This document shows, in pieces, positions 9,897-28,100 of a stretch of DNA of 64,000 nt. The first letter of the stretch is position 1. Every line of letters begins with the position of its first letter. The position numbers and the translations under genes were made by a program. Below the pieces are notes generated by a model that saw nothing but the letters and a program-made list of their open reading frames with translations, was not told the DNA's origin and ran no database searches. This DNA comes from Capitulum mitella (lineage: Eukaryota > Arthropoda > Thecostraca > Pollicipedomorpha > Pollicipedidae). The stretch is taken from contig CP099846.1 in the NCBI GenBank assembly GCA_030062745.1, positions 1,922,001 through 1,986,000 of the forward strand. Reading direction: 5' to 3'.

Positions 9897-11515
9897 TGAG
9901 CACGCCCGGAGGCGAACGGCCGCGCAGGAGCCGGTGCGGTGCCGTGAATGGATGTACGTTGTGCATTTTGTGGGAGGGAGAACGCCGTGTACTGTTTGTT
10001 GTGAAATGCAGCCTTCTGAGTGACATTACGCGTTTATTGGGATGCGATGATGAGGCGTTCGTGCTCTACGTTTCGAAAGGAGTCAGAGCTAGTTTTTGCA
10101 AGCTGTAATGAATGCAAACAAGGAATGATAGTATCGATGACATTGCGATGCAAACAAACACTGAACTACGGATGGTTTCGGAATGGGGAAGCGACGTTGG
10201 TTGTGGCCGTTCATGAATTGCACCACATGACGGATGAAACACAGCGAGGTCTGGTGGTCGACTAGCTTTGTTCAGTGAGGGCCACCCGGGATCGCCTGTG
10301 AGCCGGCCGGTCAGTCACGTGACCGGGCGCCCCGGGGCACAGCCCGGCGACCGCCGCCGAGCGGCCACGGCGATTCAGTGTCGCAACGGATACTTGGCCG
10401 ATCCAACCACAGACGAAATGGGTGTATCGTGGAAAGGTGGCCTTACGGGTCCTTAAGAAGTGCGCCCTGCTCGTGGCAAGAGCAGGCACCGCCGAGGAGG
10501 CGTCCGTTACCGTGCTACCGTTTAGTGAGGTCGTTAGGACTTATCTGCCCCGTTTGGACCATCGCCCATCGCCTTGCCATTTTTGTAATGTTTGAGCGTG
10601 TGTCAATGGTACAGCAGAAACGTACCATCGTAGAGACCAGAGTAGCATTCAAGCTTTTATCACACAGCATTTTTAACTTCCAAACGGCAGCGAGCGATTA
10701 CGTACATTTTAGATCTCTTTTGCGGAGGGATAATGTAGCCGGTGAGCACGATGTATTTATATATGGCGGGTCACGAGCACATTCTTCATATAAGCATGCT
10801 CCGATTACAGAACCCACGCAAACAATCATGCGATGCAAAAATTTATGCGGCGGTTTTAACACGTACTGAATTGCCCTCCGTCTACAGCTCAATAATTTAC
10901 CATATAATATTGATACAATGCACAACGCAAACTTATAACAACACAATTCTGGAAAATATACGTTTTGTGTAGAAATATAATCTTCGCACTATAAATCAAA
11001 ACAACCTGGGCGTCATTCAGGCGCCTCCACAACCTTCCAGAATAAAGGCGCCCAAATCTCAGTGGAAATCTCCGACACACCACCGGACCGGCACGCGCTT
11101 TTCACGCCATAAACGGCATTGTGCGGAACTTGAAGAAATCAACGCCAGTCGCGTACAGGCATGTTTCAGGCATTTTCAACGTCTCGCGGGAGGGCCGAAC
11201 GTCCGGAGAACGAGAATAAACGATTTCAATGTGCAGTTGGCGGATACACAAACTCGCGCCACAAACTTGTCATCTCTGCCTGGTGCCGCGTAGCGCAACG
11301 GCCCAGCAAGCTGCGACAGCTCGAACACCCCGCGCCCGCACATTTGTACAGAAACGTCCGAAAGGCACGCGCAAACACGGTCCCCGCTGTCCCGAGCCCA
11401 CATTATGCAGCAAACCTCAGCAATCGTCATCTGCAAGACGACCAGCCGCCCCAAAATGGTCCCCGAGCCCCCCCCCCCCCCGCCCCGAGACGACTGCCGG
11501 CGCCGTTCGCGGGCA
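9897..11515. other. Convergent intergenic region between Sloth1/2 and GMPPB
   Basis: The 3' ends of the plus-strand Sloth unit and the minus-strand GMPPB gene face each other here. A possible plus-strand AATAAA lies at 11041-11046 and a minus-strand AATAAA at 10030-10035, so the two 3' UTRs may overlap. The segment 10570-11000 is AT-rich. No additional gene is recognised. Confidence 0.55.
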
Positions 11516-16101
<4,586 letters not shown>

Positions 16102-18700
16102 ATTGCAGCCAGAATATTTTGTTCACACAAGAACAGGAAATCTAAAAAATCAAGACAACTGCAATAACATAAAACTCCAAAGCAGCAAGCACACACATGC
16201 AAATGCAAATCCAAAGCTTGCAAGGCTGGTATGTCTAAGCAGGACAGGCACTTTTGGGGGAGGGCTTTCTGTTTAACCATACTTGGTCTAAAACCCAAAA
16301 TAAGGGGACATGCATATAGATCAATGCATAGCAGGCACAACTGATAGATGACAAAAGCCAACACATCTCAAAACAATTATAAAATGACTTACAAGTACTT
16401 GAATGATGTTGCCCAGTGGTCAGAAATGTATCCTGACAAGATTACTGGATGTTTTCAGATAGTCTCCTGAAAAGAAAATAATACATACTAAATGCATATG
16501 GCATGTGCATACCACGAAAAAATCCCATAACAATCACATGGCTTTTCATGAGCAAAATGGATGCAAGATGATACAGGCCTGTAAGGCTGACGCAACCACA
16601 GACAGAATGAGTAGAATTTTAACCCAAAATCGACGTCTAGCATCATCACTTACACTGAACTTCGTGTCATTTCGCATGAACTACAATCATACATCACACC
16701 GACGCATAACACCACCAGGACTGCTGAATACTTCCCGGCCCCTGGCCAACCAACAGGACCTGTTCGAAACTGAAGATCAAGAACCCTCCCCGGTTTGAGA
16801 GTGCTTATTAAAAGAAAAAAACTTTTTGACGTTGACTAGCCTGATCTCCCTATTCTGTTACAGCTCGCGCAACATCATCAGTGTATGATCAGCTTGTGAT
16901 ACATCTCTTGCCATAGGCATTAAGGGTCATAATGCTGTGGGAAAATTCTTCAAATGAGCGGGATGCATTGTGACTGCTTGAACGCTTTAAATATGTCGAA
17001 ATCTTGTCAAGATTGTCCAGAAAGAACATCATAACAGCAAATAGCAATACTGCGTTTATTCCCGTATTCCATTAAGTTCCCGCATTAAATTGTGGCGGGC
17101 TATATTCATAAAACTATTTCCTTCCCTTCAAAAACCTAAGAAAAAGATCTTCAGAGTAACAGAAAGGGTGCTGGTGAGCAACATGGTGTACGGATCCGTG
17201 AAGATGTTGTTATTACGTGCACGGACAAACAAAATTAGCTGATGATGAGCTGATTGCAAATCTAAGGTATCATGGCGCATCTGCTACATATTCGATGATG
17301 TATGCATGTTGTATTTCACAGACATGTCAATGGCTGTTGTAAGACAGTTGTGCGAGACGTAAACAAAGGCGCGTGTGGATGCGCAGCAGACGGATATACG
17401 GCTATCAGTCTTCCTCGGAAGGGTTGTCCTCGTTATCGCAGGACATAGAGAACTGGACTTGTCATCGCAAGGTTGCGGGCTCGAACTTGACGCCTGTAGT
17501 TCTCGATCAGAGACATGTGTGCACTGTTTTGGACATCGGAGGGCTGAGCCAAGTGGCTGCACGTCCTAACCCAACACCAACCAACCACTGAAGAGTTGGC
17601 ACTGGCAGATGATGCCATAAGACTGGCAGGATTTGTTCTGAAAGCATCTGTTTGTATGGAATAGCCTTGAAGTGCCAAGGTATGTTTGCATGATAAGAGT
17701 GGCAAGGCCCAGTGCACTAGGGGCAGCTCCCATCCTTCCACATACAGTCTGGGTTACTGGACCAGATGTTTTTTGACCATGTGACGACTGACAGTAATAT
17801 GTGCAAAACATGAAGCTACATTGGAATGCCATATGGATTTGAAGAGCAATGACAGTTTTTGTAGTCACATGGTGTAAATCATTGGATGTATGTCTATGGA
17901 ACAGACCTCCTTTAAGTCTGCATGATGGAGGTTGTTGAAGCAAGGATGGCAGAAGCATGGAACTGCATGAGCAGGTACATCATACACTCTGGATTTATGG
18001 TAATAGGTCCTGTTTTGTATTTTTGCAACATTGTGCCAGATGAATTTGAATCTGTTGCATTTTTTTTTTTGTCACTGTCAAGCAGTGTAACAAATGGCTG
18101 CCTAAGCAACCAGTCCTGTCATGCTGTTGAGGTCTGAAGGGTAGGTGCACAAGAGTGCATTATGGGTGTTTATCAGGGTGTGAAGCACATGGCTGCTTGG
18201 AGCCAAAGATCACCAGGTTATTGCAGGATGGATGGTCTAGTTGATGTTCCATCCCTGGTTCCACCCAAGGCAGTTTGCTCCTGGATGTTGGCCACTATAC
18301 AGAAGTGGGTTGTTGTGGATTTTAGGTAATGTGACCATGCAGCCCATTGTGAGTCTTTTGGAAATTGTCCAGATTAGTGCCAGACAAGGCAGTAAGGCAG
18401 ATCAAATATGACCATTAGTTCTAGACTGCAACAGGAATGGTACCACAGACATATCACTTGGACTCCATCAGAAGAATTATCCATCATCATCACAAACCAT
18501 CATTCATATGTTGGATCTCATGGGAATAGCACCACCAGAACTCCACCAGAAATGGATATATTAAGTTGGCTTGTGTAATAGTTGTTGCCAGACATTTAAA
18601 AAAAGGCTGCAACAGCCAGACAAGCCAGATGCTGCTGACATGCTATGATAAAGAGGCCTGACTCCTGGGGTTCCATAACACATGTTCTAGCTGCTGGCCG
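16102..18700. other. AT-rich intergenic region between GMPPB and the FGD gene
   Basis: The two genes are divergent, so this region should hold the GMPPB promoter and any 5' UTR exon. Minus-strand donor-like sites occur near 16387 (GTAAGTC) and 16653 (GTAAGTG). A SINE-like piece lies at 17420-17600. The block 17600-18660 is different in composition and looks like decayed mobile DNA, but I cannot assign it to a family. Confidence 0.5.
17420..17600 (+). mobile_element. Possible tRNA-derived SINE fragment
   Basis: The stretch GGACTTGTCATCGCAAGGTT followed by GCGGGCTCGAACTTG resembles a tRNA anticodon arm and a polymerase III B box (GGTTCRANNCC). After it comes a non-tRNA body ending in CAACCAACCA-type repeats. 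The A box is poorly preserved. This is one diverged copy, so the assignment is tentative. Confidence 0.35.
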
Positions 18701-18779
18701 AGCTGATTGCCACCAAATGCCATAACACTAAGTCCTGGCTGTTCGAGTACCATCATACAAGCTGTGGGAATGCCATTAG

Positions 18780-19154
18780 ACCACGGTTCAGCTGCCCGGG
18801 GACCTCAGGCGGAGGTCCGGCTGCCTGTTTGCCACCAGACAGGCCTGGGATGCCGGTGTATCCGGACCCGAAGGTCCGGCTGCCGGAGCGCCATAGCGCG
18901 AGCGTCCAGCCGGCGGCCGGGTCGGAAGAGCCGGCCGGCGGCCCGGCGCGCCCCGGGCGGTGTCGCCGGCGGCGGGGGGCGGCGGTCGGGGCCCGGCGGG
19001 CTATTTCTGAGCGGGCTGGGCGGAGCGGGCCGAGCGCCGTCTCTGGCAGCTGTTCAGCTGGTCGGCGGCCAGTGCCGCGTCCGGCGCCGCAGGGCCGCCC
19101 GCGCCGCTGTGTGCCGCCGCCGCGCCGCCGGCTCGGGACCGACCAGCCGCCGAC
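18780..19154 (+). promoter_or_regulatory. CpG-dense 5' region of the FGD gene
   Basis: A sharp shift from AT-rich to CpG-dense sequence just before the start codon suggests a CpG-type promoter and 5' UTR. No TATA box is evident. The island continues through exon 2 to about 19900. Confidence 0.5.
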
Positions 19155-19173
19155 ATGGCCGCCGCTGCGTGCG
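19155..19173 (+). CDS. FGD5/6-like: FGD gene exon 1 (start, six codons)
   Basis: ATG in a good context (GCCGACATGG) opens MAAAAC plus one base, then a donor GTAAGC. It joins exon 2 in phase (G plus AG gives Glu). The assignment rests on context, donor and phase, not on homology. Confidence 0.6.
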
Positions 19174-22100
19174 GTAAGCAGTCCCCCGCCGGGGCCAGAC
19201 CGGCGGGACGGAGCCGAGGCAGCTGCTGCCGGACTGAGCTGCCCCCGCGAGAGCTGCTTCCCGGACAGAGATGCTGCCGGGACAGAGCTGCTGCCGGAAC
19301 AGCTGCTGCTGGGACGTAGCTGCTGCCGGGACCCATTTGAGGAGCCAGGCCATTCATCCGTCGTCTATTCCCACGACCTCTGCGATTGGTCTTATTGCGT
19401 TCCAAGTCCATGGTTACGTCATGCAGAAGCTAAACAAACCAACAATCTGCTTCTGTGCCCGACCGTAGCGCCATCTAAGGGCGATGCATTGTACCGGCTC
19501 GAGCGTTGCATGCATTGCGCCGCGTGCGCGTGTTCCTGTCGATTCGCGGTACCGCCGCACTCTCGGCCGTCGCTGTGCGAGGCTCAGCGGGCCAGATAAG
19601 CGACAGAAGCGGCTGGAGGCGGCAGACGGTCGTCCGGAGTCGCGCTCCGTCCGCGCGAGGCTGCGCCTGTTCGCCGCGAGCCGGGCGGGCAAGAGGCGGC
19701 GGCCCGGTGTCTGGTGTCCCGGCCGCTGCGCGGCCGTCAGTCACCGGGCGGCCTGCTGTTTCAGAGCGCGTCAAGTTTCCCTGGCTGGGCAAGCACAAGC
19801 GCTCGTCGTCCGCGCCGGCCGTCGACGAGGCGGACCCGTCAGCGTGAGTGCCAGGCGGCCGGCTCCGGCCGCACGCCCTGCGTGGTGTCCGCCGAGGGTG
19901 TGTCGGCCGCAGCAGGTCCTCAGTGTCGTGATCTGGGGTCCAGTGACGCGGGAGACGTCATGTCAGTGGTGATTGGTAGCTGCAGTTGGCCAGGAGAAAT
20001 CCCGCGACTTTCCGGCGTTTGCCAAACATGATTATCACCAAACGAATGCCGCAACTTTGTATTTATTTCCGTTCGCGTCAAACCCTGCGTGTTCAAATTT
20101 TCCTCCATGACTTCAGCAATTATGGCCCAATCCTGATGAAACTTTACATATCGTCATTTCACTGTAATCGTTGATTTCTAGAAAAAGTTCGGTGAAAATC
20201 GAACGAAGACCAAAGGTGCTTCCCATAGGAGCCAATGCTTCGCAACTTATTGCTACACATGCTAAAATTGACGCCTGGATAGAGGCTTTGAGACCTTTGG
20301 CCGATTGGTTGCCGGAGGCATAGACGCACTCAAGAATAAGAAAACACTGTACCTGAGCTTCTTCCACAGGCCATCTGTCGGAATGATAGAAACGTTTGTC
20401 CCAGCGTAGATTACGGAGGAAGTTATAAATACTTGCGTTATTTGCATCACACCTTCTCTAATGTCTAACTTCATACACATGGTTGCGGCCCTGATTGCAG
20501 AAATGCGGTAGAACGGGCCAGCCGACAGGTGTGCGTATACATGAATGCTCGGGTTGTGAATACTTTCGGGTCGTGGCGCTAGAATAACGACCTGTAATGA
20601 ATGCAGGGCAAGTGCATGAGCCGATAACAGTGGCAATCTGCATGTTGGCATGCGTGGATGTGGGCAGAGGTCAGTGGCGCATGACGCATTCGTTGTTTTT
20701 GTCGTATTTTTAACCTTGCAGACAACTTCTCTTGGTTCTCCTGGTGTTTTTTTCCGGTGCCACAGTCAAGCCTTGTTCGCCACCGCGCGAAATTTCGTGA
20801 ATTTTTATTTGTGTTTGTTTGACACATGATGTCAACATTTCGACGTCCTAAATGGACCAGGGATGGTTCCCAGGGGTCTGGGAGTCATGTTAGACCGTTT
20901 TGCGGCCGTTTTAGAATCGTGCTTAAGATATCGCTGTTGTTTGCCAATATTTGGGAGGACGATGATTCCGATAATTACCCATCCACACGGCGTATAACTT
21001 ATCTAAAAATTGCCAAGGTCGGATGCAGGAGACACCAGAAAAGGTAATGGACGCTTTGTGTAAGTTGTTTCTGATTCTGAATGCAATATATGGGTCGATA
21101 AATAAACGTTTTTACAAATTACTACATTGATACAAATGGCACATTTTGTGGAGGGGACATAAAACAGAGATCAAGGCCGGAGCTAGGTAAAGACATTTGG
21201 GAAGTTCATCCTTCGATCCACGTGTACCAGTGGCTTCATCACTGAGCTTTACTCAACGGAATAAGATTATTTTCGAGAAATGCAAATACGACAAACACCC
21301 ACACATGCATTGGCAGCGGCGGATTCAGGAAAAAGTGAAAGAAGGGAAAGCAAGAACAATGGTTTGATTTTCAGAATGCACATTTGACATTCCCGTGATA
21401 TTACAGTCGCCTCTGTTTTGGTTCTCTGGGCCCGCCATTGACGTTTGTAATTGGCTTATCATAATCTGACAAAGCATATTGAAACCGGCACTATCAGTTT
21501 GGCAAAACTTGGTGAAGATATCCCAAAAGTTCGTAAATGGTTGCTCTCCCGCTATGTTCTGGTCCCTGAATTCGTCACGGCTCCAAAAAGTGTTTCCAAA
21601 CAACTTTGATACTAACAAAAGGCCAAAAAGTGTATTTCAAAGTAAGTGCTTGGAGCACCGTATGTCATTGAGGATTGAGCGCTTCAGGCTCAGCGAGAAT
21701 CGACGGTTTACGGTCTTTTGTGCTGCCTTAAAGGCTCATTTTTTAGAATACTTTTCTATCATTAAAAGTTAGTTCAGGCAACAAGGTTTCGTTTGCGCCC
21801 TGTTTCGCTGAAATTGATCCAGCAGGTCTTCATATCTCGAGAGGAGGCGAATCGACCCCATCCCCTCATGGCTGTCCGTGGCGTGGAAATAAGATTGAAT
21901 GTTAAGTGCAGAGAAACACCGCTACATTTTCTTTGGACGCCTGAATGGCCTTTCACATGACGCGATAGCTTTCCACGAAGCCACGCCTGATAGGCCCGTG
22001 AATCCTTTTCGCAGGATGATCTGGGCGTCAGGCCGCCCGCAGACGTTTGTTTTCTCTCCGCTTGAAGCCATCGTGGCAGCTGAAGCCTGGGCACCTTGCC

Positions 22101-25100
22101 GAGAAAAACACGGATTGCCTTGAATTCCCTGGTCTGGCGCATTAGCAAGGACGCGCCTACAGCCCGGCCTGTGGGACGGACCAGGCCCCTCCGTCAGTGC
22201 AGTCGCTCTCTCCGCTACCGCAGCCGTCGTCTGACTGCGGCTTCTCCCGGTCTCGCTCCGCGCTCTGCCCGTGGTCTCCAGGCAGCGAGTTCAGGATGTG
22301 AGTCACTCGGTCGGTAGCGCCTCCCGCAGCCGTTTGGACTCTGTCGTCCTCTTTTCTCTGAGCTCACGTTTTCTCCCTGACTGAGGTGAAACGTCCCGTG
22401 CGGCCAGCCGTTCATACAAAGACGCGTCTTGTCTCCTCCACGTCACGAGCGCAGGCTTCTGGTACTCCAGCAACGGCATTAGGGCACTTCAGCGCCGGCA
22501 TATCGCGTAAAAAAACACACGAAAAAACCGATTGTTTGAAAGGTCAGGTTTGGGACCCGCCAACTGTTCAGAGCCTCTGCTATGGGGCTGGCGCCTCGGC
22601 TCGGCTCGGCTCGGCTCGGCTCGGTTCAGGTCGTTTCTGTCCGGTGTCCGGCGGTCCCAGTTCGGAGGCTTTGCTGCGATTGTGGCGGCTCAGCCCCGGC
22701 CGGGCTCGTTCCGAACTGTCTCCGTCCGCGGTCCGGCTGTCCGGCTTTGATGCGACCGCCCGGCCCAGTGTCCCTGTCCCAGTCCAGTCGTCTTTCCTGG
22801 AGGCGATTGGAGCCGGCGCCGAGGAATGTAGCAGGCGCGCATTGTTGAGCGCCTGCCAGGGGCCACGGCCGCGCCGCCGCCGCCGCCGCCGGCTCGCTCC
22901 GGGTCTGGGTCATCCTGGCCAGTGCCAGCCGAAGTGTCAGCGGCGGCGCGCTCCAGCCGTCGCAGACCGCACCCTGGTCCCCGCCGACGGTCCGGAACCT
23001 GGTCTCCTTCAGGAGACCTGCTCTCGAGTTTTGAGCTCCGTGTGCGTGTTTGGGGGGGGGGGGAGATTTTGGTCCCTCGCGAAGGAAGGAGTTCCCTGTC
23101 CCCTCGCAGACAGATGAGGCCCGTGTGTGCCACGGATGGCTGGGCCTGTGAGGTTCAGAGATTAAGCGTTGCTTTGTGCTGGGGAAGAGTGGAGGCCGGG
23201 CCCTGTGTTTGGCAGGGAAGGAAGCGCATCAAGCGGTGGACGTGGACGGTCCCCGGTCCCCGGTCTCCGCGGCTGCCGCGTTGTCCTTTTTTTATAGTAC
23301 CCGCTGTGCGTGGATGCCGGTGGGCGAGTCTTTTGCCGGGATCGCCGGGTTAGCTAAAGAGATGCACGAGGCCAGTTGTGCGCGATGCCTGAGACGGTGT
23401 CTGAAGAGATCCCGAGGCTACTTAGAATGCTACGAGAGGGAGGAACATGCAGTATTCTGCTTTCAGTCCGTGGAGACCGAGCCCAGTAAGCTACCGTCGC
23501 CGGAGTGCAGCATGAACACCACAAATGCACCGCAGGCTTAGGATGTCCGCCCGATCGCCGAAAAGACGAAACAGTCAGCGAACACAACGGACTGCGTTAC
23601 GGCGCTTTCGCCAAATTTGACTCCATTTCGTAGTCAGCCTGCTGGCGTCGTTGGAGAGCGAGGTCGAGGCCCGGTCGCGTCCCGGTTGTCCACTCCAGCC
23701 CGTGCCGACCGTGACGGCGCCAGCTGAGAGACATTTAACGGCGTGCGGGTCGGGTGGGAGGAGGCGGGGGCTGCGCCAAATCTGATTCCTTGCGTGCAGC
23801 TGGCCGGCTGGTCTGGTGCTAGTTACCGATGTAGCGAGCCTCACCTCCGGTAAGGGTCATTCCCATCGGACTGGAGGACGACGGCATATCGGCACGAGAA
23901 ACATGCCTGTCCGGGGCTTTAGAGTCAGGCCAGTACCCGATTGGCTACAGAGGATCGCTATGGGCCCCGGAAATATAGCACGATTAGAAATGTGCGACGA
24001 GGCTCGTCACCTCAGCAGAGGCTTGCGGAGACGGTAAACAATGACAGCAAGGAAACAGCCAAAATATTATCGCGAACAATGTCGAGCTGCGGACGGTTTC
24101 ACTGCCGCCTCAGCGGTTTCGGCCTCTGGAGAGGCGCCTCCGCTCAATTCGGTGTCGTGTGACCTCGGCACGGATCCTCGGATATGGTGGCGGCCTCTGT
24201 GGCAACGGGCGGCCATCTGCCGAGACATCTACCGCGCTGCGATGCACGCGAGCCGGTCGGCCGATGGAGCGGCGCCGTGTCGCTAATCCGGCCGTCCGCC
24301 CACCGACCAGGAGACCAAGGTCAGCACGTGCCGGTTGCGGCGCCGGCCGTATCTGACTGGCGCTGAGCTCCCGCTGGGCGGTCACAGGTGGGGATGGACG
24401 GAGACTGAACGGTTTGAGAATATACTGGCAGCGACTGCATTGTCAGAGACTGCACTGTCAGATACTGGAACTGGACTGTCAGAGATTGGACTGTCAGAGA
24501 CTGTGGTGTCAGAAACTGGGCCGTCATTGATTGGATGGCCAGATAGTGGTTTGTCAGAGACTGTACTGTCAGAGACATGACTGGAGTTGTCAGAGACAGT
24601 GAGTTGGCTGACGGAACCTGAATGGCCAGAGATAAGGTGGGGAGAGACTGACTAGCTGGAGACAGTACAGTCCGAGATTGGCTGGTCAGAGACTGGACGA
24701 TCATAGACTGGATGACAAGCTCCCGGGCCGTGCACTGCCGCTCCGATGTCTCCGGACTGTGGCAGAAATCCACCGAAGGCCATCGCAAAGAGAGCGGCAC
24801 ACGTGACGCGGCGAGGCCGGCCGGCACCGTTCGTGCGGTGCGGATTTAGACTCCTTCCGTGCCGCGCGATCTGGGCAGTGCTGTTTGCGGGTGTCGGCCT
24901 CAGGATTGTTTCCAGAGGTCCCGCGGACCGCTCGGGCCGGCCGGCCGCCGGCCGTGTGACCTGACCGGTCGCCAGCGCGCTGGAGCCGTGTCGCGCCCTG
25001 TTTTACGATATTTTTAGCCGCGGTCGGCGGCGGTCCCCGTTGGCTCGGCGGGACCGCCGCTCTGCCAAGAGCAGCCGCTCGGCGGCCGGACCGCTGCCAG

Positions 25101-28100
25101 CCCTCTCGCCTTCGACCGGCGCCGGCCGCCGTCCGTCCGTCCGTCCGTCCGTCCGTCCGTCCGTCCGTCCGTCCGTCCGTCCGTCCGTCCGTCCGTCCGT
25201 CCGTCCGTCCGTCCGTCCGCCCGCCCGCCCGCCCGCCCGTCCGTCCGTCCGTCCGTCCGTCCGTCCGCCCGTCCGTCCGTCCGCCCGTCCGTCCGTCCGT
25301 CCGTCCGTCCGTCCGTCCGTCCGTCCGTCCGTCCGTCCGTCCGTCCGTCCGTCCGTCCGTCCGTCCGTCCGTCTGACCGGCCCGTGTGTAGGCGGCCGCG
25401 GCCGTACCGGGGGAGCAAAACACCTCGCGAAATCTGCTGCCCTGGATTGCAGTGCACACCGGCCACTATTTACCGGCACGGTTGACGACGAGGCCGTGAT
25501 TCGAAAAACTTGGCTGTAGGTGAGGCGGTCCGATCCATTGGCCTGGGTATTTCTTTGGTGGGTAAAACGATCCGATGCACTAGTCTCCGTAAGCAATTGT
25601 TTGACGCTCTACTAGCTCCTTATTTTCCAGATCACCATGATTAATGGCACATCGCTACTGTCGTTATCGTTTGCACCCGTACGTGCAATCTGACACCCGT
25701 AGGCTCGTTATTTCGTGACTGTTGCAGTCAGGAGTGAGAGGGCTTCGTGATAATGTTGCCCTCGTATCACAATGTTATGGCCTTGAAGTGTTGACGTTGC
25801 CCCATTCAGCTACCAATAACGACCTCGATTTATCTTAATATGGGTAGTTCTGGCATTCAGGAACAGCCGGGTGTGATTGTCTTCTTCGATTAAGCCATGT
25901 TGGTGAAAACCGAACTCATGAACTCTCGGAAAACTCGGTCTGCATTTTTTTTTGTCGACTTGCGGTCGGCGATATAGCCGGTTCTCGCGTCTCAAAACGG
26001 GCGTATTTCTCCCGCACCCCGGACGGCTCGTTTCCGACGTGCCCCGTCACCATCAGTTCTGTCTGCCTCAGCCTGGGGTGACCTCAGTCCCGTCGCGTCC
26101 CGGCGTCCCACCGCAGCGATCCTCACCCCGGCCCCACCGACGAGGACCCACCCCCCACCGACTCTGCCCTCCGCGGGCCCACGTCCACACCGCGGTCACG
26201 AGACGGTATTCACGAGGAGAAGCACGGGCCAGACCGCGCCCCTGCTCCCCGCGGTGGCCCGTGCTGACGTCACTCGCCGCGTGACGGGCGGTTTGGTACC
26301 TGCGGTCATACAAATGTCGCGGCGGCGGCATGTCGGGCGGCGGGCGCGCCGCGGGGCCTTACGGTGCCGGCGAGAAAGTACCGCCAGCCGGCCGGGGCGG
26401 CCTCTGTAGCGGACTGGGTCTCGTCGGCATCAGTCACACTAGAAAACTGCTAAATAAGCTCGCTGCGGGGCGGGGAAAGCGGCGCTGGCTCGCGCCGCGT
26501 CGGAACGGAGGGGGGGGGGAACGGAAACATGGGCCGGCGCGTGAAATGAGTGCGGACCTGGCTGTGCCGACTGGCAGTGCCACTACTCCCGTCCTGAAGG
26601 CGCGCCGCTGTACCGGCAAGACGGGAACATTGTGACTGACGGTCCTCACTGGGCGGCTGTGGCCCGCGCTGAAAGACCGGGCTGATGGCGAGATGTGGAG
26701 CTCAGCTGGCCCCCCGTAAACGGGGCCGGGAACCCCTGTCCGCCTGCCCCCGCTCGGTGGTCAGGGCGGCGGGGAAGGTCGGCGGCCGGGGTCAGCGACC
26801 CTGACGGCTGGAGCTCGAAGAAGCCTCTGGTGGTTCGCTGACCCAGATAGAAACCCGCCGACCGTTCGTAAACTCAAGACTGCATCCGGCGAAAACGCGA
26901 CAACGAACGGCGGCGGGGCGAAGTGCTCTATTCTGCCGTCAGATCGACATGGAAGGGAAATTTTTCCTCCAGCTGAATGCGGGAACGGACTCATCTGTTA
27001 ACACCAGATGGCAGCAGGTATTAAAAGGTAACAGCAGGCGGCTCATCCCCATCCTTGGCGGGCGGGCAAACATCGGACAGTCCCGCTACGGCGACGCCAA
27101 CAGCGGTCGACCAAACCGACCAGAGCACGGTGAGGCGCGTGCCAGTCCACCGAGAACGACGTGGGCAGCGGTCCCAGGTGTTTTTTTGCAGTGTTTGCGA
27201 ACGACAAGACGTCCGCGTTACCCGATCGGTCCGGTCCGGTCCGGTCCGGCGGCGACACTGAACCGGACGGTTTCCGGCCAGTCCCCAGCCCAGTCCAGCT
27301 CAGCCACAAACGAGGCTTTCGTCGCCGGACGGGACTTTCGTGTGGGCAGCGGCCGGCCGATGGAATGAAAGCGCCGGGGGCCGGGCCGTCGGCGGCGGCG
27401 GCGGCCGGAGAAACCAGCGCTCGCCGTCGCGGCCGGCGGCAGACGGTGCGCGGCGGTCGCCCCTGCCGGCCCTGTCGCCGGTCGCCGTCGGCTCGGCTCT
27501 CTGCGGTGCGCGCTGGCGAGCGGCTCTCGGTCTGAGTCAGCCCACCTGTTCCCCGATCGGCGACCGCGCCGCCCGCTTCGGCCGCGTCAGCGTCACCGGC
27601 GGCGCCGTGATTCAGCCGTCCGTCAGCGGCGATAGCGCCGCGCCGGCGGCCGTCGCGGCGCGTGCCGGCGTTAATCTGCCGCTGGCGGCCTCACCTGATG
27701 GTCGCGCCGCCGCTGTGTCGCCGCTCCGCCGCCGCTGTGCCGTGCCGCGCCGTCCGCTGCCGGTGGCTGACTGAGCGCCGTGCCGGCGCCTCCACGCATC
27801 CTCCGCCCGCGGTGAAAGGCCTGCTCGGCCCCGGGCTCCGCCGGCGTCTCCTCGGCCGGCCCCAGGTGAGCCGATCGGGTTGAGGTGAGGGGGGGGGGCA
27901 GTGAAGGACGCCGCCCCCTGACGTGGCGGTCAGCGGCTGCCGTCTGCCGCCGCTCGGTGCAGGCTCCGATCCGGCCGCGGCGGCGCCGGCTGGCCGGCCG
28001 CTGCCCGGGAGAGCGGTGCTCTAAGCTGCCCGCCGGTCCCCGCCCGGCGTCGTGTCGGTCGCGGCGGCCGTCAGTGCCGGCAGTCCGTTCCGGTCAGATC

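Noticed and set aside
17470-17500. tRNA gene at the B-box-like sequence
   Set aside because: No full cloverleaf can be folded around it and the A box and acceptor stem are missing. A SINE remnant is more plausible.
17560-18660. Tc1/mariner or LINE coding remnant
   Set aside because: The open frames on either strand show no catalytic motif I can recognise, so it is left unassigned.
25003-25596. Long Thr-Asp-Gly-Arg and Arg-Pro-Ser-Val ORFs on both strands
   Set aside because: These are translations of the CCGT tetranucleotide run.
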